Positions 8,413 through 18,044 of a DNA stretch of 64,000 nt are shown in pieces. Both the position numbers and the translations under genes were made by a program. Position 1 is the first letter of the stretch, and each line of letters begins with the position of its first letter. Origin of the DNA: an uncultured Anaeromusa sp. GTDB lineage: Bacteria; Bacillota; Negativicutes; Anaeromusales; Anaeromusaceae. The notes under the pieces are model-generated. The model did not search any database and had not been told where the DNA came from. It saw only the letters and a list, made by a program, of their open reading frames with translations. The stretch spans positions 610,501 to 674,500 of the forward strand of contig NZ_OY764901.1 of the NCBI RefSeq assembly GCF_963668665.1, written 5' to 3'.

Positions 8413-8603
8413 GAAATCACTGGCATACCCAACACTTATCCATGAAATGCGCCACCTTGCACCAATCGGTGCATTGCATCACCTAAAACCGTTAACATCA
8501 AACTCTTCTACCGCTTCAGCCACCGACAAAACGTCCCTAAACTGCCTTGCTGTGCGCCCCCCCGATTTTTCGACTGCAACCATCCGGGTTTTTCAGCAGC
8601 TTC

Positions 8604-10286
8604 CTAGCGGGTAAGTTTTCTAAACTTCAGTCGATGCGGCTGATCGGCTTCTTTGCCAAGGCGTTTTTTGCGATCGGCTTCGTACTCCGAGTAGTTCCCC
8701 TCAAAGAAGATCACGACGGAGTCACCCTCAAAAGCCATGATGTGACTCGCGATGCGATCAAGGAACCAGCGGTCATGGCTGATGACCAACACGCAACCGG
8801 CAAAGTTCTCCAATGCATCTTCCAGGGCGCGCATGGTGTTCACGTCGAGGTCGTTGGTGGGTTCGTCAAGGAGGATTACGTTGGCCCCGGTTTTCAGCAT
8901 CTTGGCCAGATGAACGCGGTTGCGTTCACCGCCGGATAGCACGTCCACTTTCTTTTGCTGGTCCTGTCCCATGATGTTGAAGCGCGCGCAATAAGCCCGA
9001 GAGTTAATCTCGCGGCTGCCCAGCTTGATAACGTCGTTGCCGTCGCTGATAACTTCGTAGACGGTTTTTTCGGGCTCAAGGGAGTCGCGGTTCTGGTCCA
9101 CGTAAGCCAACTTAACGGTTTCGCCAACTTTCAGGGTACCACTATCAGGCTTTTCCTGTCCGGTGATCATCTTGAAAAGCGTGGTTTTACCGGCTCCGTT
9201 CGGGCCGATAATACCAACGATGGCTCCAGCCGGAATCATGAAGTTCATGTTTTCCACGAGCATCTTGTCGCCCATAGCTTTGCTGACATTTTCGGCTTCA
9301 ATGACGATCTTACCCAAGCGCGGACCCGGCGGAATGTATATTTCCAAATCCTTGCCCAAGCGCTCAGACTCATGTGAAAGCAAGGCTTCATACGCGTTGA
9401 TCCTGGCTTTGCTCTTGGCGTGGCGTCCTTTGGGAGCCATGCGGATCCACTCAAGTTCGCGGGCCAAGGTTTTCTGACGTTCGGATTCGCTTTTTTCTTC
9501 ATTGGCCAGACGCTGTTGCTTTTGCTCCAGCCAGGAAGAGTAATTGCCCTGCCAGGGAATGCCGCGACCGCGATCAAGTTCAAGAATCCATCCAGCCACG
9601 TTATCAAGGAAGTAACGATCATGGGTTACGGCAATTACCGTACCGGGAAAAGTTTTCAGGAAACGTTCCAACCAGGATACCGATTCAGCGTCCAAGTGGT
9701 TGGTAGGTTCGTCCAGCAGCAGGATGTCCGGGTTTTTCAGCAGTAGGCGGCACAAGGCCACACGACGGCGTTCACCGCCCGAAATCACCGAAACCGATGT
9801 GTCCGGCGGAGGGCAGCGCAAGGCGTCCATGGCCATTTCAAGCCTGGAGTCCAGTTCCCAGACGTCCTTACTGTCCATAATATCCTGCACTTCACCCTGG
9901 CGGGTGATAAGCGCGTCCATTTCATCCGGTTCCATGGGCTCGGAAAATTTGGCGTTGATGGCTTCGTACTCGTCACGAATCTGAACCAGTTCCACTAAGC
10001 CTTCTTCCACCACCTCGCGCACGGTGCGGGTTTCATCCACCAACGGTTCCTGAGGAAGGTAACCGATGGTGTAGCCGGGAGCGAGAACGGTCTTACCTTC
10101 AAAACTCTGATCTTCGCCAGCCAGTATTTTGAGGAGCGAACTTTTGCCGGATCCGTTCAGACCCAGGACACCAATTTTTGCTCCGTAAAAATAAGAGAGC
10201 GAAATATCCTTGAGGACTTCTTTCTGCCCGTGTTTTTTAGATACACGGATCATGGAATAAATAATTTTGTCTATTTCCTGACTCAT
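8604..10286 (-). CDS. ettA: Energy-dependent translational throttle protein EttA (ABC-F ATPase)
   Basis: A 560-residue soluble protein with two ABC ATPase domains and no membrane spans. The first Walker A is GLNGSGKSS near residue 40, with signature SGGERRR and Walker B ILLLDEPTNHLD. The second half has GPNGAGKTT, SGGERNR and ILLDEPTNDLD. The linker and the arm preceding it fit EttA (E. coli length ~555), as does the basic end HRLKFRKLTR. EttA binds the ribosomal E site and gates the first elongation steps according to the ATP/ADP state. It is a single gene, starting at ATG 10286 after AGAGGTGAG. GC content is somewhat higher than in the AT-rich genes just to its right. Transfer from a Gram-negative donor is possible but not shown. 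Confidence 0.93.
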   Translation of the reverse strand: MSQEIDKIIYSMIRVSKKHGQKEVLKDISLSYFYGAKIGVLGLNGSGKSSLLKILAGEDQSFEGKTVLAPGYTIGYLPQEPLVDETRTVREVVEEGLVELVQIRDEYEAINAKFSEPMEPDEMDALITRQGEVQDIMDSKDVWELDSRLEMAMDALRCPPPDTSVSVISGGERRRVALCRLLLKNPDILLLDEPTNHLDAESVSWLERFLKTFPGTVIAVTHDRYFLDNVAGWILELDRGRGIPWQGNYSSWLEQKQQRLANEEKSESERQKTLARELEWIRMAPKGRHAKSKARINAYEALLSHESERLGKDLEIYIPPGPRLGKIVIEAENVSKAMGDKMLVENMNFMIPAGAIVGIIGPNGAGKTTLFKMITGQEKPDSGTLKVGETVKLAYVDQNRDSLEPEKTVYEVISDGNDVIKLGSREINSRAYCARFNIMGQDQQKKVDVLSGGERNRVHLAKMLKTGANVILLDEPTNDLDVNTMRALEDALENFAGCVLVISHDRWFLDRIASHIMAFEGDSVVIFFEGNYSEYEADRKKRLGKEADQPHRLKFRKLTR

Positions 10287-10472
10287 TTACTCACCTCTTA
10301 AGTTTTTTATAAAAACGAGTGCAATTATCTGGATATAATTATAACATACCCCGTCATCGCAACACACGCAACATGGCTCAGGACAACACAATGGTATTCC
10401 GGTTTAAGAACAGCAAAGTTTCAAAGTTATTTTTGAGGTGCGAAAGTTGAGTTATTCAGTTACATATTTTCA

Positions 10473-10517
10473 AATAAAGACGAGAGACCTTCACAGCAAA
10501 GGCCTCTCGTCTTTATT
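10473..10517 (-). terminator. Terminator after the MerR gene
   Basis: AATAAAGACGAGAGACCT pairs with AGGCCTCTCGTCTTTATT with one mismatch, abutting the MerR stop at 10518. A/T-rich ends suit termination. Confidence 0.8.
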
Positions 10518-11318
10518 TTACTTCTTCACGGGAAAATATATTTCGGTAATATAATCCTCTGGAGAAATCGTCTTTTCAGGGTCTGTTACATAAATTTCAT
10601 AGGGTGGAGCGACTAATTTGTATTTCTCAGTCTCCATCCACTGCACTATTTTTGCATATGTGGACGGCAACTCTGAATACGGACCTTTATGCACCCCTTT
10701 CACACATAATCCGCCAGCTAATTCACGGGTTCCTTTTACTCTTTCAACAATAGGGATGGCAATTTCAGTATCATTATTGGTTGGATCAAATTCTTCATCG
10801 TGATAAATAGCGATAGGTGCTCCAATGCATGTCAATTGTTCTTTTGCTATAGCTGCAAACAGTTTCCCGAAATATTTACAGTATTCATCAACACTCATTT
10901 TTTGCCGTGAAGACAGAATATTTTTTGGTTCTGTTTCAATCAGTTCTACTTTGATGTTATCTAAATATGCCATAATGTCGATACCTCTTTCCAAATTTAG
11001 AATATCTTCATTGAGTTGATGTAGGACATAACTATAGTTTTCCATTTTTTCACGAATAATTTTTTGCTTTTGCCTGATCAGTCGAGATAATTTTTCCTCG
11101 CTTTGGTCTCTCAACACTTCCTCTATTTCTTCTAGCGAGAAGCAATACGTTTTCAGTTTGTTGATAAAAAGAATCGTTTTGAGTTGCGCAACATCATAGT
11201 AGCGGTAGCCATTATGCTCGTTGACAATAGCCGGCTTAAGCAACCCGATTTCATCATAATATCTTAGTGTTTTGGTTGTAACATTACATATTTTTGAAAA
11301 TTCTCCTATAGGCAGCAT
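10518..11318 (-). CDS. MerR-family regulator with GyrI-like effector domain
   Basis: A 266-residue regulator. Residues 1-70 form the MerR winged HTH (IGEFSKICNVTTKTLRYYDE, then GLLKPA and NGYRYY). A coiled-coil helix spans about 75-115. The C-terminal ~150 residues are a GyrI/SOUL-like ligand domain ending EKTISPEDYITEIYFPVKK. This is the BmrR/TipA-like arrangement that senses drugs or hydrophobic compounds and activates an efflux or detoxification gene. No obvious target adjoins it. The start at ATG 11318 is preceded by GGGGG; a longer frame reaching 11375 has no ribosome site. A terminator follows. Confidence 0.85.
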   Translation of the reverse strand: MLPIGEFSKICNVTTKTLRYYDEIGLLKPAIVNEHNGYRYYDVAQLKTILFINKLKTYCFSLEEIEEVLRDQSEEKLSRLIRQKQKIIREKMENYSYVLHQLNEDILNLERGIDIMAYLDNIKVELIETEPKNILSSRQKMSVDEYCKYFGKLFAAIAKEQLTCIGAPIAIYHDEEFDPTNNDTEIAIPIVERVKGTRELAGGLCVKGVHKGPYSELPSTYAKIVQWMETEKYKLVAPPYEIYVTDPEKTISPEDYITEIYFPVKK

Positions 11319-11734
11319 CAAATTACCCCCAAGACTTATTTTTTCCAAGCAACCTAGGTTAAGATTAGTATACAACTTCCCGTTAGGGCAAGGTCAACAA
11401 CCAAAGCAAAACCATTAAAAAAAACAGAGTGCCGCCGAAGTGGTTCGTGGTTTTATCCCTTAATTAGAACAGACCAGAACAAGGCTTCCTGATTTTCTCC
11501 ATCCTGGCCATGGTACATTCAAATTTAAAAACGGCTCGGAAATTACAGCATAATATTTAATTTCTACGGCTCACCTTCGGGTGGGCTGTTTTTTTACCTT
11601 GACCGTTATCTTTTAACGACAAGGTTCAATCCCCCCCTTTGAAATCGTTAAAAGTAAGCCGCCGACAAAAGCTGGTGCAATCCAACGGCCCTCCGAAAAA
11701 GGCCTGCAAAACACCTGTAGAGGAAAACAAAAAA
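11319..11734. other. Gene-free stretch with an orphan rightward terminator
   Basis: No credible coding frame is visible. At 11569-11595 there is a textbook rightward terminator: GCTCACC, TTCG tetraloop, GGTGGGC, then a run of T. There is no rightward gene before it, because the nearest upstream gene points left. It could end a small unannotated RNA transcribed from about 11400-11560, or be a leftover of a deleted gene. The rest shows nothing I can name. Confidence 0.5.
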
Positions 11735-11768
11735 GCCCGAAAGCGCCGTAAATACAGCACTTTCGGGC
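11735..11768 (-). terminator. Second of two tandem terminators after tRNA-Ala
   Basis: GCCCGAAAG and CTTTCGGGC pair perfectly. On the minus strand six T follow. It lies downstream of the stronger hairpin at 11778-11815. Confidence 0.75.
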
Positions 11769-11777
11769 AAAACAAAA

Positions 11778-11815
11778 ACCGTCTATTGATAAAAATCGTT
11801 TTATCAATAGACGGT
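11778..11815 (-). terminator. First terminator after tRNA-Ala
   Basis: A 17-bp perfect inverted repeat (ACCGTCTATTGATAAAA and its complement) surrounds a four-base loop. A T-rich run follows on the minus strand. It begins 8 bases past the 3' end of the tRNA gene. Confidence 0.8.
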
Positions 11816-11823
11816 AGATTACT

Positions 11824-11899
11824 TGGTGGAGACGAGGGGAATCGAACCCCTGACCTTTTGAATGCGAACCAAACGCTCTCCCATCTGAGCTACGCCCCC
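11824..11899 (-). tRNA. tRNA-Ala (anticodon CGC)
   Basis: The 76-base minus-strand sequence folds as a complete cloverleaf. The acceptor stem is GGGGGCG with CGTCTCC and includes the G3-U70 pair that identifies alanine tRNAs. The D-arm is GCTC...GAGC, the anticodon stem TTTGG/TCAAA has loop TTCGCAT, and the T-arm is AGGGG-TTCGATT-CCCCT. The CCA end is encoded. Loop positions 34-36 read CGC, decoding GCG alanine codons. No other tRNA is adjacent. Two terminators follow. Confidence 0.93.
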
Positions 11900-11964
11900 A
11901 AAGATGCGGCATTGATAACCGCCGAGATTTATTATACATAAGTTCGGCAAAAATTACAATCCGT

Positions 11965-12681
11965 TCAAGCCATGTTTTTCTCTGTTTTTTGAGCTTCTTC
12001 TTCTTCTTTCTGCCGTTTTTCTTCCTCACGGATCTCATTCCAAGCATCACGTGTCATTTTGAAGACATTGCGCTCTCCCCGGGCCAGGGGATTAGAAATC
12101 ACTTGATTAAAATACAGCTTAGCCCGCTGGTAATTGCCAAGGCGCCGCAGTAATTCGCCGACCAGATACGTCAGCGTCACTTCCGTCATATTGCCAATAG
12201 GCATCCGTTCCTTCGACAAAGCCTCTTCATAAGCCGCCACCGCTTTTTCCAGTACGCCGCACTCTTCTTCCTGCTTGCCTTCCAAGCGGTAGACCCAGGC
12301 CAGTTTGAGCAGCAGCCCGCCCAGCCTGCTTGCTGGAGCCTTCACAAGTTCCGCATAGAAAATCGCCATCTTGTAAGCGTTAACCGCTTTTTCAAAGGTA
12401 CGCTCTCCGCCCAGATCCAGATGCACATCCCTGCCAGCTAAGAACGCGCGAATTTTTTCTACCGCCGCCGGCCCCGGTTCGCTGAACCAACTGTCTGCAC
12501 CGGCATAGCCGCAATGATTACACACCCAAACACTATAAAAATAAGGATTGAAATCTTTAAAATGTGTGCAGAAGTCCGTATCTTGCACTCGCATAGGCAC
12601 TCGGCTTTTCACCTGAGTTGCTTCGAACTCATTCTGACAAATGGGACATTTTTTCTGAGATACATAGGTATATTCCGACAT
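11965..12681 (-). CDS. DUF2225 family protein (zinc-ribbon plus TPR-like helices)
   Basis: A 238-residue cytoplasmic protein. Two CxxC pairs, CPIC near residue 12 and CNHC near 54, suggest a bound zinc. Helical repeats of tetratricopeptide type fill roughly 95-215 (for example AYKMAIFYAELVKAPASRLG and LRRLGNYQRAKLYFNQVIS). The C-terminus is a charged E/K-rich tail. This matches DUF2225 proteins of clostridia and relatives, whose role is unknown. The start at 12681 follows AAGGAGTG. It may be cotranscribed with cydDC upstream (gap about 78 bases). Confidence 0.85.
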   Translation of the reverse strand: MSEYTYVSQKKCPICQNEFEATQVKSRVPMRVQDTDFCTHFKDFNPYFYSVWVCNHCGYAGADSWFSEPGPAAVEKIRAFLAGRDVHLDLGGERTFEKAVNAYKMAIFYAELVKAPASRLGGLLLKLAWVYRLEGKQEEECGVLEKAVAAYEEALSKERMPIGNMTEVTLTYLVGELLRRLGNYQRAKLYFNQVISNPLARGERNVFKMTRDAWNEIREEEKRQKEEEEAQKTEKNMA

Positions 12682-12759
12682 AATCGTCTCAACACTCCTT
12701 GCTTTGACGTTCCACCATAAAACCTTCTCGAATCAGCATAGCATGATTTTTCCGCAAAT

Positions 12760-14481
12760 TCAAATACAAGCTTCCTTCTCCGCCATCCACATACGATAAA
12801 AGGCGCCTTGCTTTTCAATCAGCTCTCGCATGCAGCCTCGCTCGACAATGCGCCCCTGCTGCAAAACAATAATTTCATCTACGGCTTCCAGCCCCTGCAG
12901 ATGATGCGTAATCCACAGGACGCCCTTATCTACCGTTACCAGCCGCATTAAAGCGATAATTTCTTGGGCCGTCAGCGCATCCAAGCCGGCAGTCGCCTCA
13001 TCCAACAGCCAATAAGGCGCCTCCTTCAAAAGCGCCCTGGCAATAGCCAGCCTCTGCCGTTGTCCGCCCGAAAGGCCGCCTCCTCCCTCGCCGACGGAAC
13101 GTTCCCAGCCTTGGGGCTCGGCTTCCAGCCAAGAAAGCATCTGCGTCTGCGCCAACACCGACCGCAACTCATCTAGGGACGCTTCCGGGCGAGCCACCCG
13201 CAAATTGTCCGCTAAGGACAAATGAAAAAAATAAGGTTGTTGCGGTACTACGGCAAAATGGCTGCGCCAGCTTTCCTCACAGCAAGAGTCCGCCGCCATT
13301 CCTCCCAGAGAAATGGTTCCTCCCGTCGGCTGGCGAAAGCCCAGCAGCAATGACACCAGCGTGCTCTTGCCAGCGCCGCTGGCGCCAACAACAGCAATGC
13401 TTTTCCCCTCTTCCAACGAAAAAGAAATTTCCTGCAAAGCCGGTGCCAAATTATCAGCGTACGCAAACGACAGATTTTGCACCTCCAGCTTACCGCCTGC
13501 ACACACCGCTTTTCCTTTTTCAGGTCTTTGCCGCGCGGCAGTCTCCCAAATTCGTTCGGCTGCCGCTGCGCCATCGGCTAGATAACGAGCTGCAGCCGGC
13601 ATAAGCAGAAAAAACTCTCCTAACGCGAGAACACTTAAGGCTAACACCGATAAGTCCACGCCAGACCATTGCCCGCTTTGTACCAAGGGAATGCCTCCCC
13701 ATAACAAAAGCCATAGCGCGCCATAGCCTACAGCCATGCCAAAAGCTTCCCCCGCTCCGCTGAGCAGGCTCTGCCGGCGCTGCGCTATAGCTAGCCGCTG
13801 CGCCGCTGCGCCCAAGAGCCGCGCTTGCTCCCGAGTTTGCCGAAAAGCCCAGAGTTCTCCTAAACCGCCCAGCAAATCACCAGCCGCCGTCTGCAAGCAT
13901 TCCCGCTCTGCCGCCACAGCTTCTGCGCCGCGCCGCCACGAACCGGCCAACCACAACGGCAGAATTACCGCCGCCGTCAAGTACGCCCCCAACACCACCA
14001 GAGCCGGCCAAGGACCCACAAAGAACCACGAAAAAACAGCAAAAGCCAGACAAGAAAAAAACGCCGTTGCCGGTGGCAAAAAAGCACGTAAAAATAAGTC
14101 TTTCAAGACCTCCACGTCGCCTACCAAGCGGTCCAGCAAGGAAGCCGCGCTTTGCGTCCCCAAATAAAACGGCGCTAACGGTTCAATGCGTCGATACAGC
14201 CATACACGCAAATGCGCCAAAATGCGAAACGTAGCGTCATGCGAGACATAACGCTCGCCATAGCGGCAAACAGCTCGGGCAATCCCAAAAAACCGCACGC
14301 CAACAATAGCCAGTGATAAAACCGTAATCGAAGGATGCAGCGCCGCCATCGCGATCAGCCAAGCCGACGCAGCCAAGAGACCCAGGCCAGCCGCTCCAGT
14401 CAGCCAAGCCAAAAGCAGCGCCAGCAGCATACTCAGCCAAGGCTTCGGCAAGCAGCGCAGCAACGTCCACAGCGACCTCAT
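12760..14481 (-). CDS. cydC: Thiol reductant ABC exporter subunit CydC
   Basis: A 573-residue half-transporter. About six membrane spans lie in the first 300 residues. An ABC ATPase follows, with Walker A GASGAGKST, signature LSGGQRQRLAIARALL and Walker B WLLDEATAGLD. With CydD it forms the heterodimer that handles thiols or heme at the inner membrane and is needed for assembly of cytochrome bd oxidase. Its start codon overlaps the cydD stop (ATGA), showing tight coupling. The cydAB oxidase genes are not in this window. Assignment as CydC rests on order and overall pattern. Confidence 0.88.
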   Translation of the reverse strand: MRSLWTLLRCLPKPWLSMLLALLLAWLTGAAGLGLLAASAWLIAMAALHPSITVLSLAIVGVRFFGIARAVCRYGERYVSHDATFRILAHLRVWLYRRIEPLAPFYLGTQSAASLLDRLVGDVEVLKDLFLRAFLPPATAFFSCLAFAVFSWFFVGPWPALVVLGAYLTAAVILPLWLAGSWRRGAEAVAAERECLQTAAGDLLGGLGELWAFRQTREQARLLGAAAQRLAIAQRRQSLLSGAGEAFGMAVGYGALWLLLWGGIPLVQSGQWSGVDLSVLALSVLALGEFFLLMPAAARYLADGAAAAERIWETAARQRPEKGKAVCAGGKLEVQNLSFAYADNLAPALQEISFSLEEGKSIAVVGASGAGKSTLVSLLLGFRQPTGGTISLGGMAADSCCEESWRSHFAVVPQQPYFFHLSLADNLRVARPEASLDELRSVLAQTQMLSWLEAEPQGWERSVGEGGGGLSGGQRQRLAIARALLKEAPYWLLDEATAGLDALTAQEIIALMRLVTVDKGVLWITHHLQGLEAVDEIIVLQQGRIVERGCMRELIEKQGAFYRMWMAEKEACI

Positions 14482-16202
14482 GCGCTCGCCCCCTTGGCAG
14501 CAGATAACAACGCCGCATAGACCCCTTGCTGCGCCAGTAATTCTTTATGATTTCCCGCCTCAATAATCCGGCCGCTTTCCAAAACAGCAATTTGGTCCGC
14601 TCGCCGCACCGTACCTAAACGATGGGCAATAACCAGCACCGTTCTTCCCTGACAAAGTCTCTCAAAAGCCTGCTGCAAAGCGGCCTCGCTCTCCGGGTCC
14701 AAGCCGCTTGTCGCTTCGTCGCAAAGCAATACCGGCGCATCCGCCAAAAAAGCCCGCGCCAAAGCCACGCGCCGCCTTTCGCCACCGGACAACTCCACGC
14801 CGCCCGCCCCTAACATCGTCTCATAACCACTAGGCAAGACAGCCGCCAGGGACGCTCCGCCAGCCAACGCAAACGCCGCTTCCACTTCTTCCGCCGACGC
14901 CTCCGGCTTGGCCATACGAATATTCTCAAACAAGCTGGTCTGGAACAAATATGGCTGTTGCGGCACATATGCCACATGCCGCAGCCACGCTTCAATTCCC
15001 GCCGCATTCAAGACACGTTCATTGATGCGAATACAGCCTGCTGCAGGCGCCATCATGCCTAAGAGCAAAGACATTATCGTGCTTTTACCAGCGCCGCTGC
15101 TTCCCACCAAAGCAGTTATTTTCCCTGGCTGCAATTGCAGTGAAACATGCCGCAGCACCTCTGCACCGCCCTCATACGCAAACGACACATCTTCCAACGC
15201 CACTGTTACAGGCCCGGAAAACCGCCAAGTTTCCGGCTCCTGCTGCGGCGCCTGCTCCGCTTTCAACAACGAATAGATGCGCTCCGCCGCCGCTTTCCCC
15301 GCCAAGGCCGCATGAAAATGCGCTCCCAATTGCCGCAGCGGCTGGTAAAACTCCGGCGCTAAAAGAAGCACAAACATAGCATCGTAAAACTCCATGCTTC
15401 CATAGAGCAAACGCAAACCCACCGCCACGGCAATCAAAGCCGTGCTGATCGTCGCCAATAGTTCCAGCACCAATGCCGAAAGGAAGGCCACTTTCAGCAC
15501 ATCCAAGGTCACCTCGCGAAAATCCTCACTAGCCGAAGCAACACTTTTCACAGTCTGTTTGCTGCGGCCAAAAAGCTTCAAAGTCAGCATGCCCTGCAGC
15601 ATGTCATAAAAATGCGCTCCAAGGCGTTGCAGGCGATCCCACTGTTTACGAGTACGCCATTGCGCCATCCGACCAATGAGCGTCATAAAAATAGGTATAA
15701 GAGGCGCCGTTACCAGCATCAAAAGCGCCGACGGCCAGTCCCGCGGCATAATAACCGCTAAAATTAACAGCGGCACCGCCGCCGCCGCAAAGAGGCTAGG
15801 CAAATAGCGCACAAAGTACGCTTCTAAGTGTTCTACCCCGTCTCCTAAGACGGCTAACAGCTCACCCGTAGCTTCGCTGGCCCCACGTACCGGCCCCATG
15901 GCTAAAAGCTGCCCCGCCAACCGCCGCCGCAAGGAAGTCTTTATGGCCGCCGCCAAATACGCGCCACAAGATTCACCGCCCCAAAACGCCAGCACTCGCA
16001 ACAACAGCACGCCGCCCAAAAGCAGCCACTGCCCATGTAGTTCTTCCAGGCTGCTTCCTTGCAGAAAAACGCCGTCTAAAAGTGCTGCTATAAGCGCCGC
16101 CTGAGCAACCGCTAAAACGGCGCCAGCCAAACTAGAGGTCCCTAGCAAGGCCAGTTTGCCTTTACAAGACAGCGCTTCTTGCAGCAACCGTTTTTGCCCC
16201 AT
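14478..16202 (-). CDS. cydD: Thiol reductant ABC exporter subunit CydD
   Basis: A 574-residue half-transporter with an N-terminal six-span membrane domain. Its ATPase domain has Walker A GSSGAGKST, signature LSGGERRRVALARAFL and Walker B VLLCDEATSGLD. It pairs with CydC, whose gene overlaps it by four bases. I place the start at ATG 16202, where GGAGG stands six bases upstream; a frame extending to 16256 lacks a ribosome site. The typical CydD length is near 585. A bd-type oxidase elsewhere in the genome is implied, which fits oxygen protection in an anaerobe. Confidence 0.88.
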   Translation of the reverse strand: MGQKRLLQEALSCKGKLALLGTSSLAGAVLAVAQAALIAALLDGVFLQGSSLEELHGQWLLLGGVLLLRVLAFWGGESCGAYLAAAIKTSLRRRLAGQLLAMGPVRGASEATGELLAVLGDGVEHLEAYFVRYLPSLFAAAAVPLLILAVIMPRDWPSALLMLVTAPLIPIFMTLIGRMAQWRTRKQWDRLQRLGAHFYDMLQGMLTLKLFGRSKQTVKSVASASEDFREVTLDVLKVAFLSALVLELLATISTALIAVAVGLRLLYGSMEFYDAMFVLLLAPEFYQPLRQLGAHFHAALAGKAAAERIYSLLKAEQAPQQEPETWRFSGPVTVALEDVSFAYEGGAEVLRHVSLQLQPGKITALVGSSGAGKSTIMSLLLGMMAPAAGCIRINERVLNAAGIEAWLRHVAYVPQQPYLFQTSLFENIRMAKPEASAEEVEAAFALAGGASLAAVLPSGYETMLGAGGVELSGGERRRVALARAFLADAPVLLCDEATSGLDPESEAALQQAFERLCQGRTVLVIAHRLGTVRRADQIAVLESGRIIEAGNHKELLAQQGVYAALLSAAKGASA

Positions 16203-16300
16203 CTTTGCCTCCAAAGTATTATCTATCTTACCGTATGCTTTTCGACACAGCTGCACAATTCCCTTTTGTCAAATCTTTCCGAGAGATTGAACAATATTAA

Positions 16301-16343
16301 AAAGGACGATCAAGAGAAAACGCGCTTCTCTCGACCGCCCTTT
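16301..16343 (-). terminator. Terminator after the amino-acid permease
   Basis: AAAGGACGATCAAGAGAA pairs with TTCTCTCGACCGCCCTTT through 18 positions including wobbles, around a short loop. It lies 25 bases past the permease stop at 16368. Confidence 0.7.
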
Positions 16344-16367
16344 GCTGCTTTATTTCCAGTCCGAATC

Positions 16368-17771
16368 TTAATTCCTACCGCCCGCCGCACGGGCCAAAGG
16401 CTTTTCCGCTGGCTTATGCAGGCCGAAAGCATAATAACAGGCCAAAAGCAACCCAAACCAGGCCGGCGCTACATAGAGGGCCACGCGCGTATCCGGGTCA
16501 AAGGCCATGACGATGACTACAAAGACCAGAAACGCCAAAGTAGCCCAGTTGCTCACCGGATACAACAAGGACGGGTATTTTAGCTTCGCTACCTGCTCCG
16601 GCGTCAGACTCTGGCGAAAACGCATCTGCGCAATCAAAATAATCGCCCACACCCAAAGGGCGCCCGACGTAGCCACGCTGGTCACATAAACAAACACCTG
16701 CGCCGGAACCAAATAGTTCAGAATTACGCCGATAAACAAGAAACAAAAAGACACCAAAATGCCGTTGAGCGGCACGCGGTTTTTGCTCAGTTTACCGAAG
16801 CAAGCCGGTGCCTTGCCCTGCAGCGCTAGGTTATAGAGCATGCGGCCGGTGCTGAAAATCCCGCTGTTACAGGAAGAAAGAGCCGCCGTCAACACAACAA
16901 AGTTAATAATGCCCGCCGCCGCCGCGATGCCCAACTTTTTAAAGGTAAAGACGAAGGGACTGCCGATGGTCCCCAGTTGATTCCAAGGATAGAGACTCAT
17001 AATAACGACCAAGGCCCCTACGTAAAAGACCAAAATGCGCCAAAACACCTTGTCAATCGCCGCGGGTATGGTTTTCTCCGGATTACTGGCTTCCCCGGCA
17101 GCTACGCCGACCAGTTCAATACCCAAATAGGCGAACATCACCATCACCAAGGACATGACAACGCCTTCAACGCCCATCGGCATAAAGCCGCCATGGGCAA
17201 CCAGATTCGTCAACCCCGTCGGAATCCCGTCGTTGCCAAGGCCAAAGAAAATCATCATCGCCCCAACGACAATCATCACCAAAATGGTAATAATTTTAAT
17301 CATGGCAAACCAAAACTCAAACTCCCCAAAGGCGGACACCGCCACCACATTGACAATGGTCATAGCCACCAAGGCCAGCATGGCCGGAATCCACTGCGGC
17401 ACGTCGGGAAACCAAAACTGCACATACACCCCTACCGCCGTAATCTCCGCCATACAGGTCACTACCCACATAAACCAATAGGTCCATCCGGTAATATAGC
17501 CTGCCAACGGACCGATAAACTTGTTGGCATAGGCGCTAAAAGAGCCGCTGACCGGATAGGCTACCGCCAGCTCCCCCAAGGAGCGCATAATAAACAGAAT
17601 AAAGATGCCGCCAATGATGTACGATAGCAAAAGCGCCGGCCCCGCTGTCTTAATCGCCGTTGCCGAGCCTAAAAACAAGCCTACGCCGATAGCTCCGCCT
17701 AAAGCGATTAGCTGAATATGCCGTTCCTTTAACCCTCGTTCTAAATTTTCTTCAAATTCTTTTCCTTTCAC
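16368..17771 (-). CDS. Amino-acid permease, APC superfamily (AAT family)
   Basis: A 467-residue integral membrane protein with twelve predicted spans. The N-terminal signature HIQLIALGGAIGVGLFLGSA, followed by GPALLLSYIIGG, is typical of AAT-family proton symporters such as ProY, HutT and GabP. The substrate cannot be fixed. The start appears to be GTG 17771, with a GGGG ribosome site about 11 bases upstream. It is a single gene with its own terminator. No amino-acid catabolic gene adjoins to hint at the substrate. Confidence 0.9.
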   Translation of the reverse strand: MKGKEFEENLERGLKERHIQLIALGGAIGVGLFLGSATAIKTAGPALLLSYIIGGIFILFIMRSLGELAVAYPVSGSFSAYANKFIGPLAGYITGWTYWFMWVVTCMAEITAVGVYVQFWFPDVPQWIPAMLALVAMTIVNVVAVSAFGEFEFWFAMIKIITILVMIVVGAMMIFFGLGNDGIPTGLTNLVAHGGFMPMGVEGVVMSLVMVMFAYLGIELVGVAAGEASNPEKTIPAAIDKVFWRILVFYVGALVVIMSLYPWNQLGTIGSPFVFTFKKLGIAAAAGIINFVVLTAALSSCNSGIFSTGRMLYNLALQGKAPACFGKLSKNRVPLNGILVSFCFLFIGVILNYLVPAQVFVYVTSVATSGALWVWAIILIAQMRFRQSLTPEQVAKLKYPSLLYPVSNWATLAFLVFVVIVMAFDPDTRVALYVAPAWFGLLLACYYAFGLHKPAEKPLARAAGGRN

Positions 17772-18002
17772 CGCGAACTGTACCCCCTTGTGTATTGCCT
17801 GCAGCGCTTTTTGTTTCCATAGTATTCACAATTATCCTTCTTTTATCTGGTAAAGTCAACCATCTGTAAGCTGCAATACTGTATACTTTACCATTTTTCG
17901 ACACACAAAGAAAGAGCGATAGAACAGGCCGGAGAACAGGGCTTGAACGATAATCGGCGACGGCGCTGGATGCGCCATGGAGGGGCTATAAACATCGAAA
18001 AA

Positions 18003-18025
18003 GCCGCCGTCAAAACGACGGCGGC
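18003..18025 (-). terminator. Terminator after queF
   Basis: GCCGCCGTC and GACGGCGGC pair perfectly around a five-base loop. On the minus strand TTTTT follows. It lies about 20 bases past the queF stop. Confidence 0.8.
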
Positions 18026-18044
18026 AAATTGCAGGATTCGGACC

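Noticed and set aside
11613..12050. 145-codon minus-strand frame across tRNA-Ala
   Set aside because: It runs through a clear tRNA gene, two terminators and the end of the DUF2225 gene, so it cannot be coding.
16977..17627. 216-codon open frame antisense to the amino-acid permease
   Set aside because: Histidine- and asparagine-rich nonsense typical of the reverse strand of a membrane-protein gene; no ribosome site.
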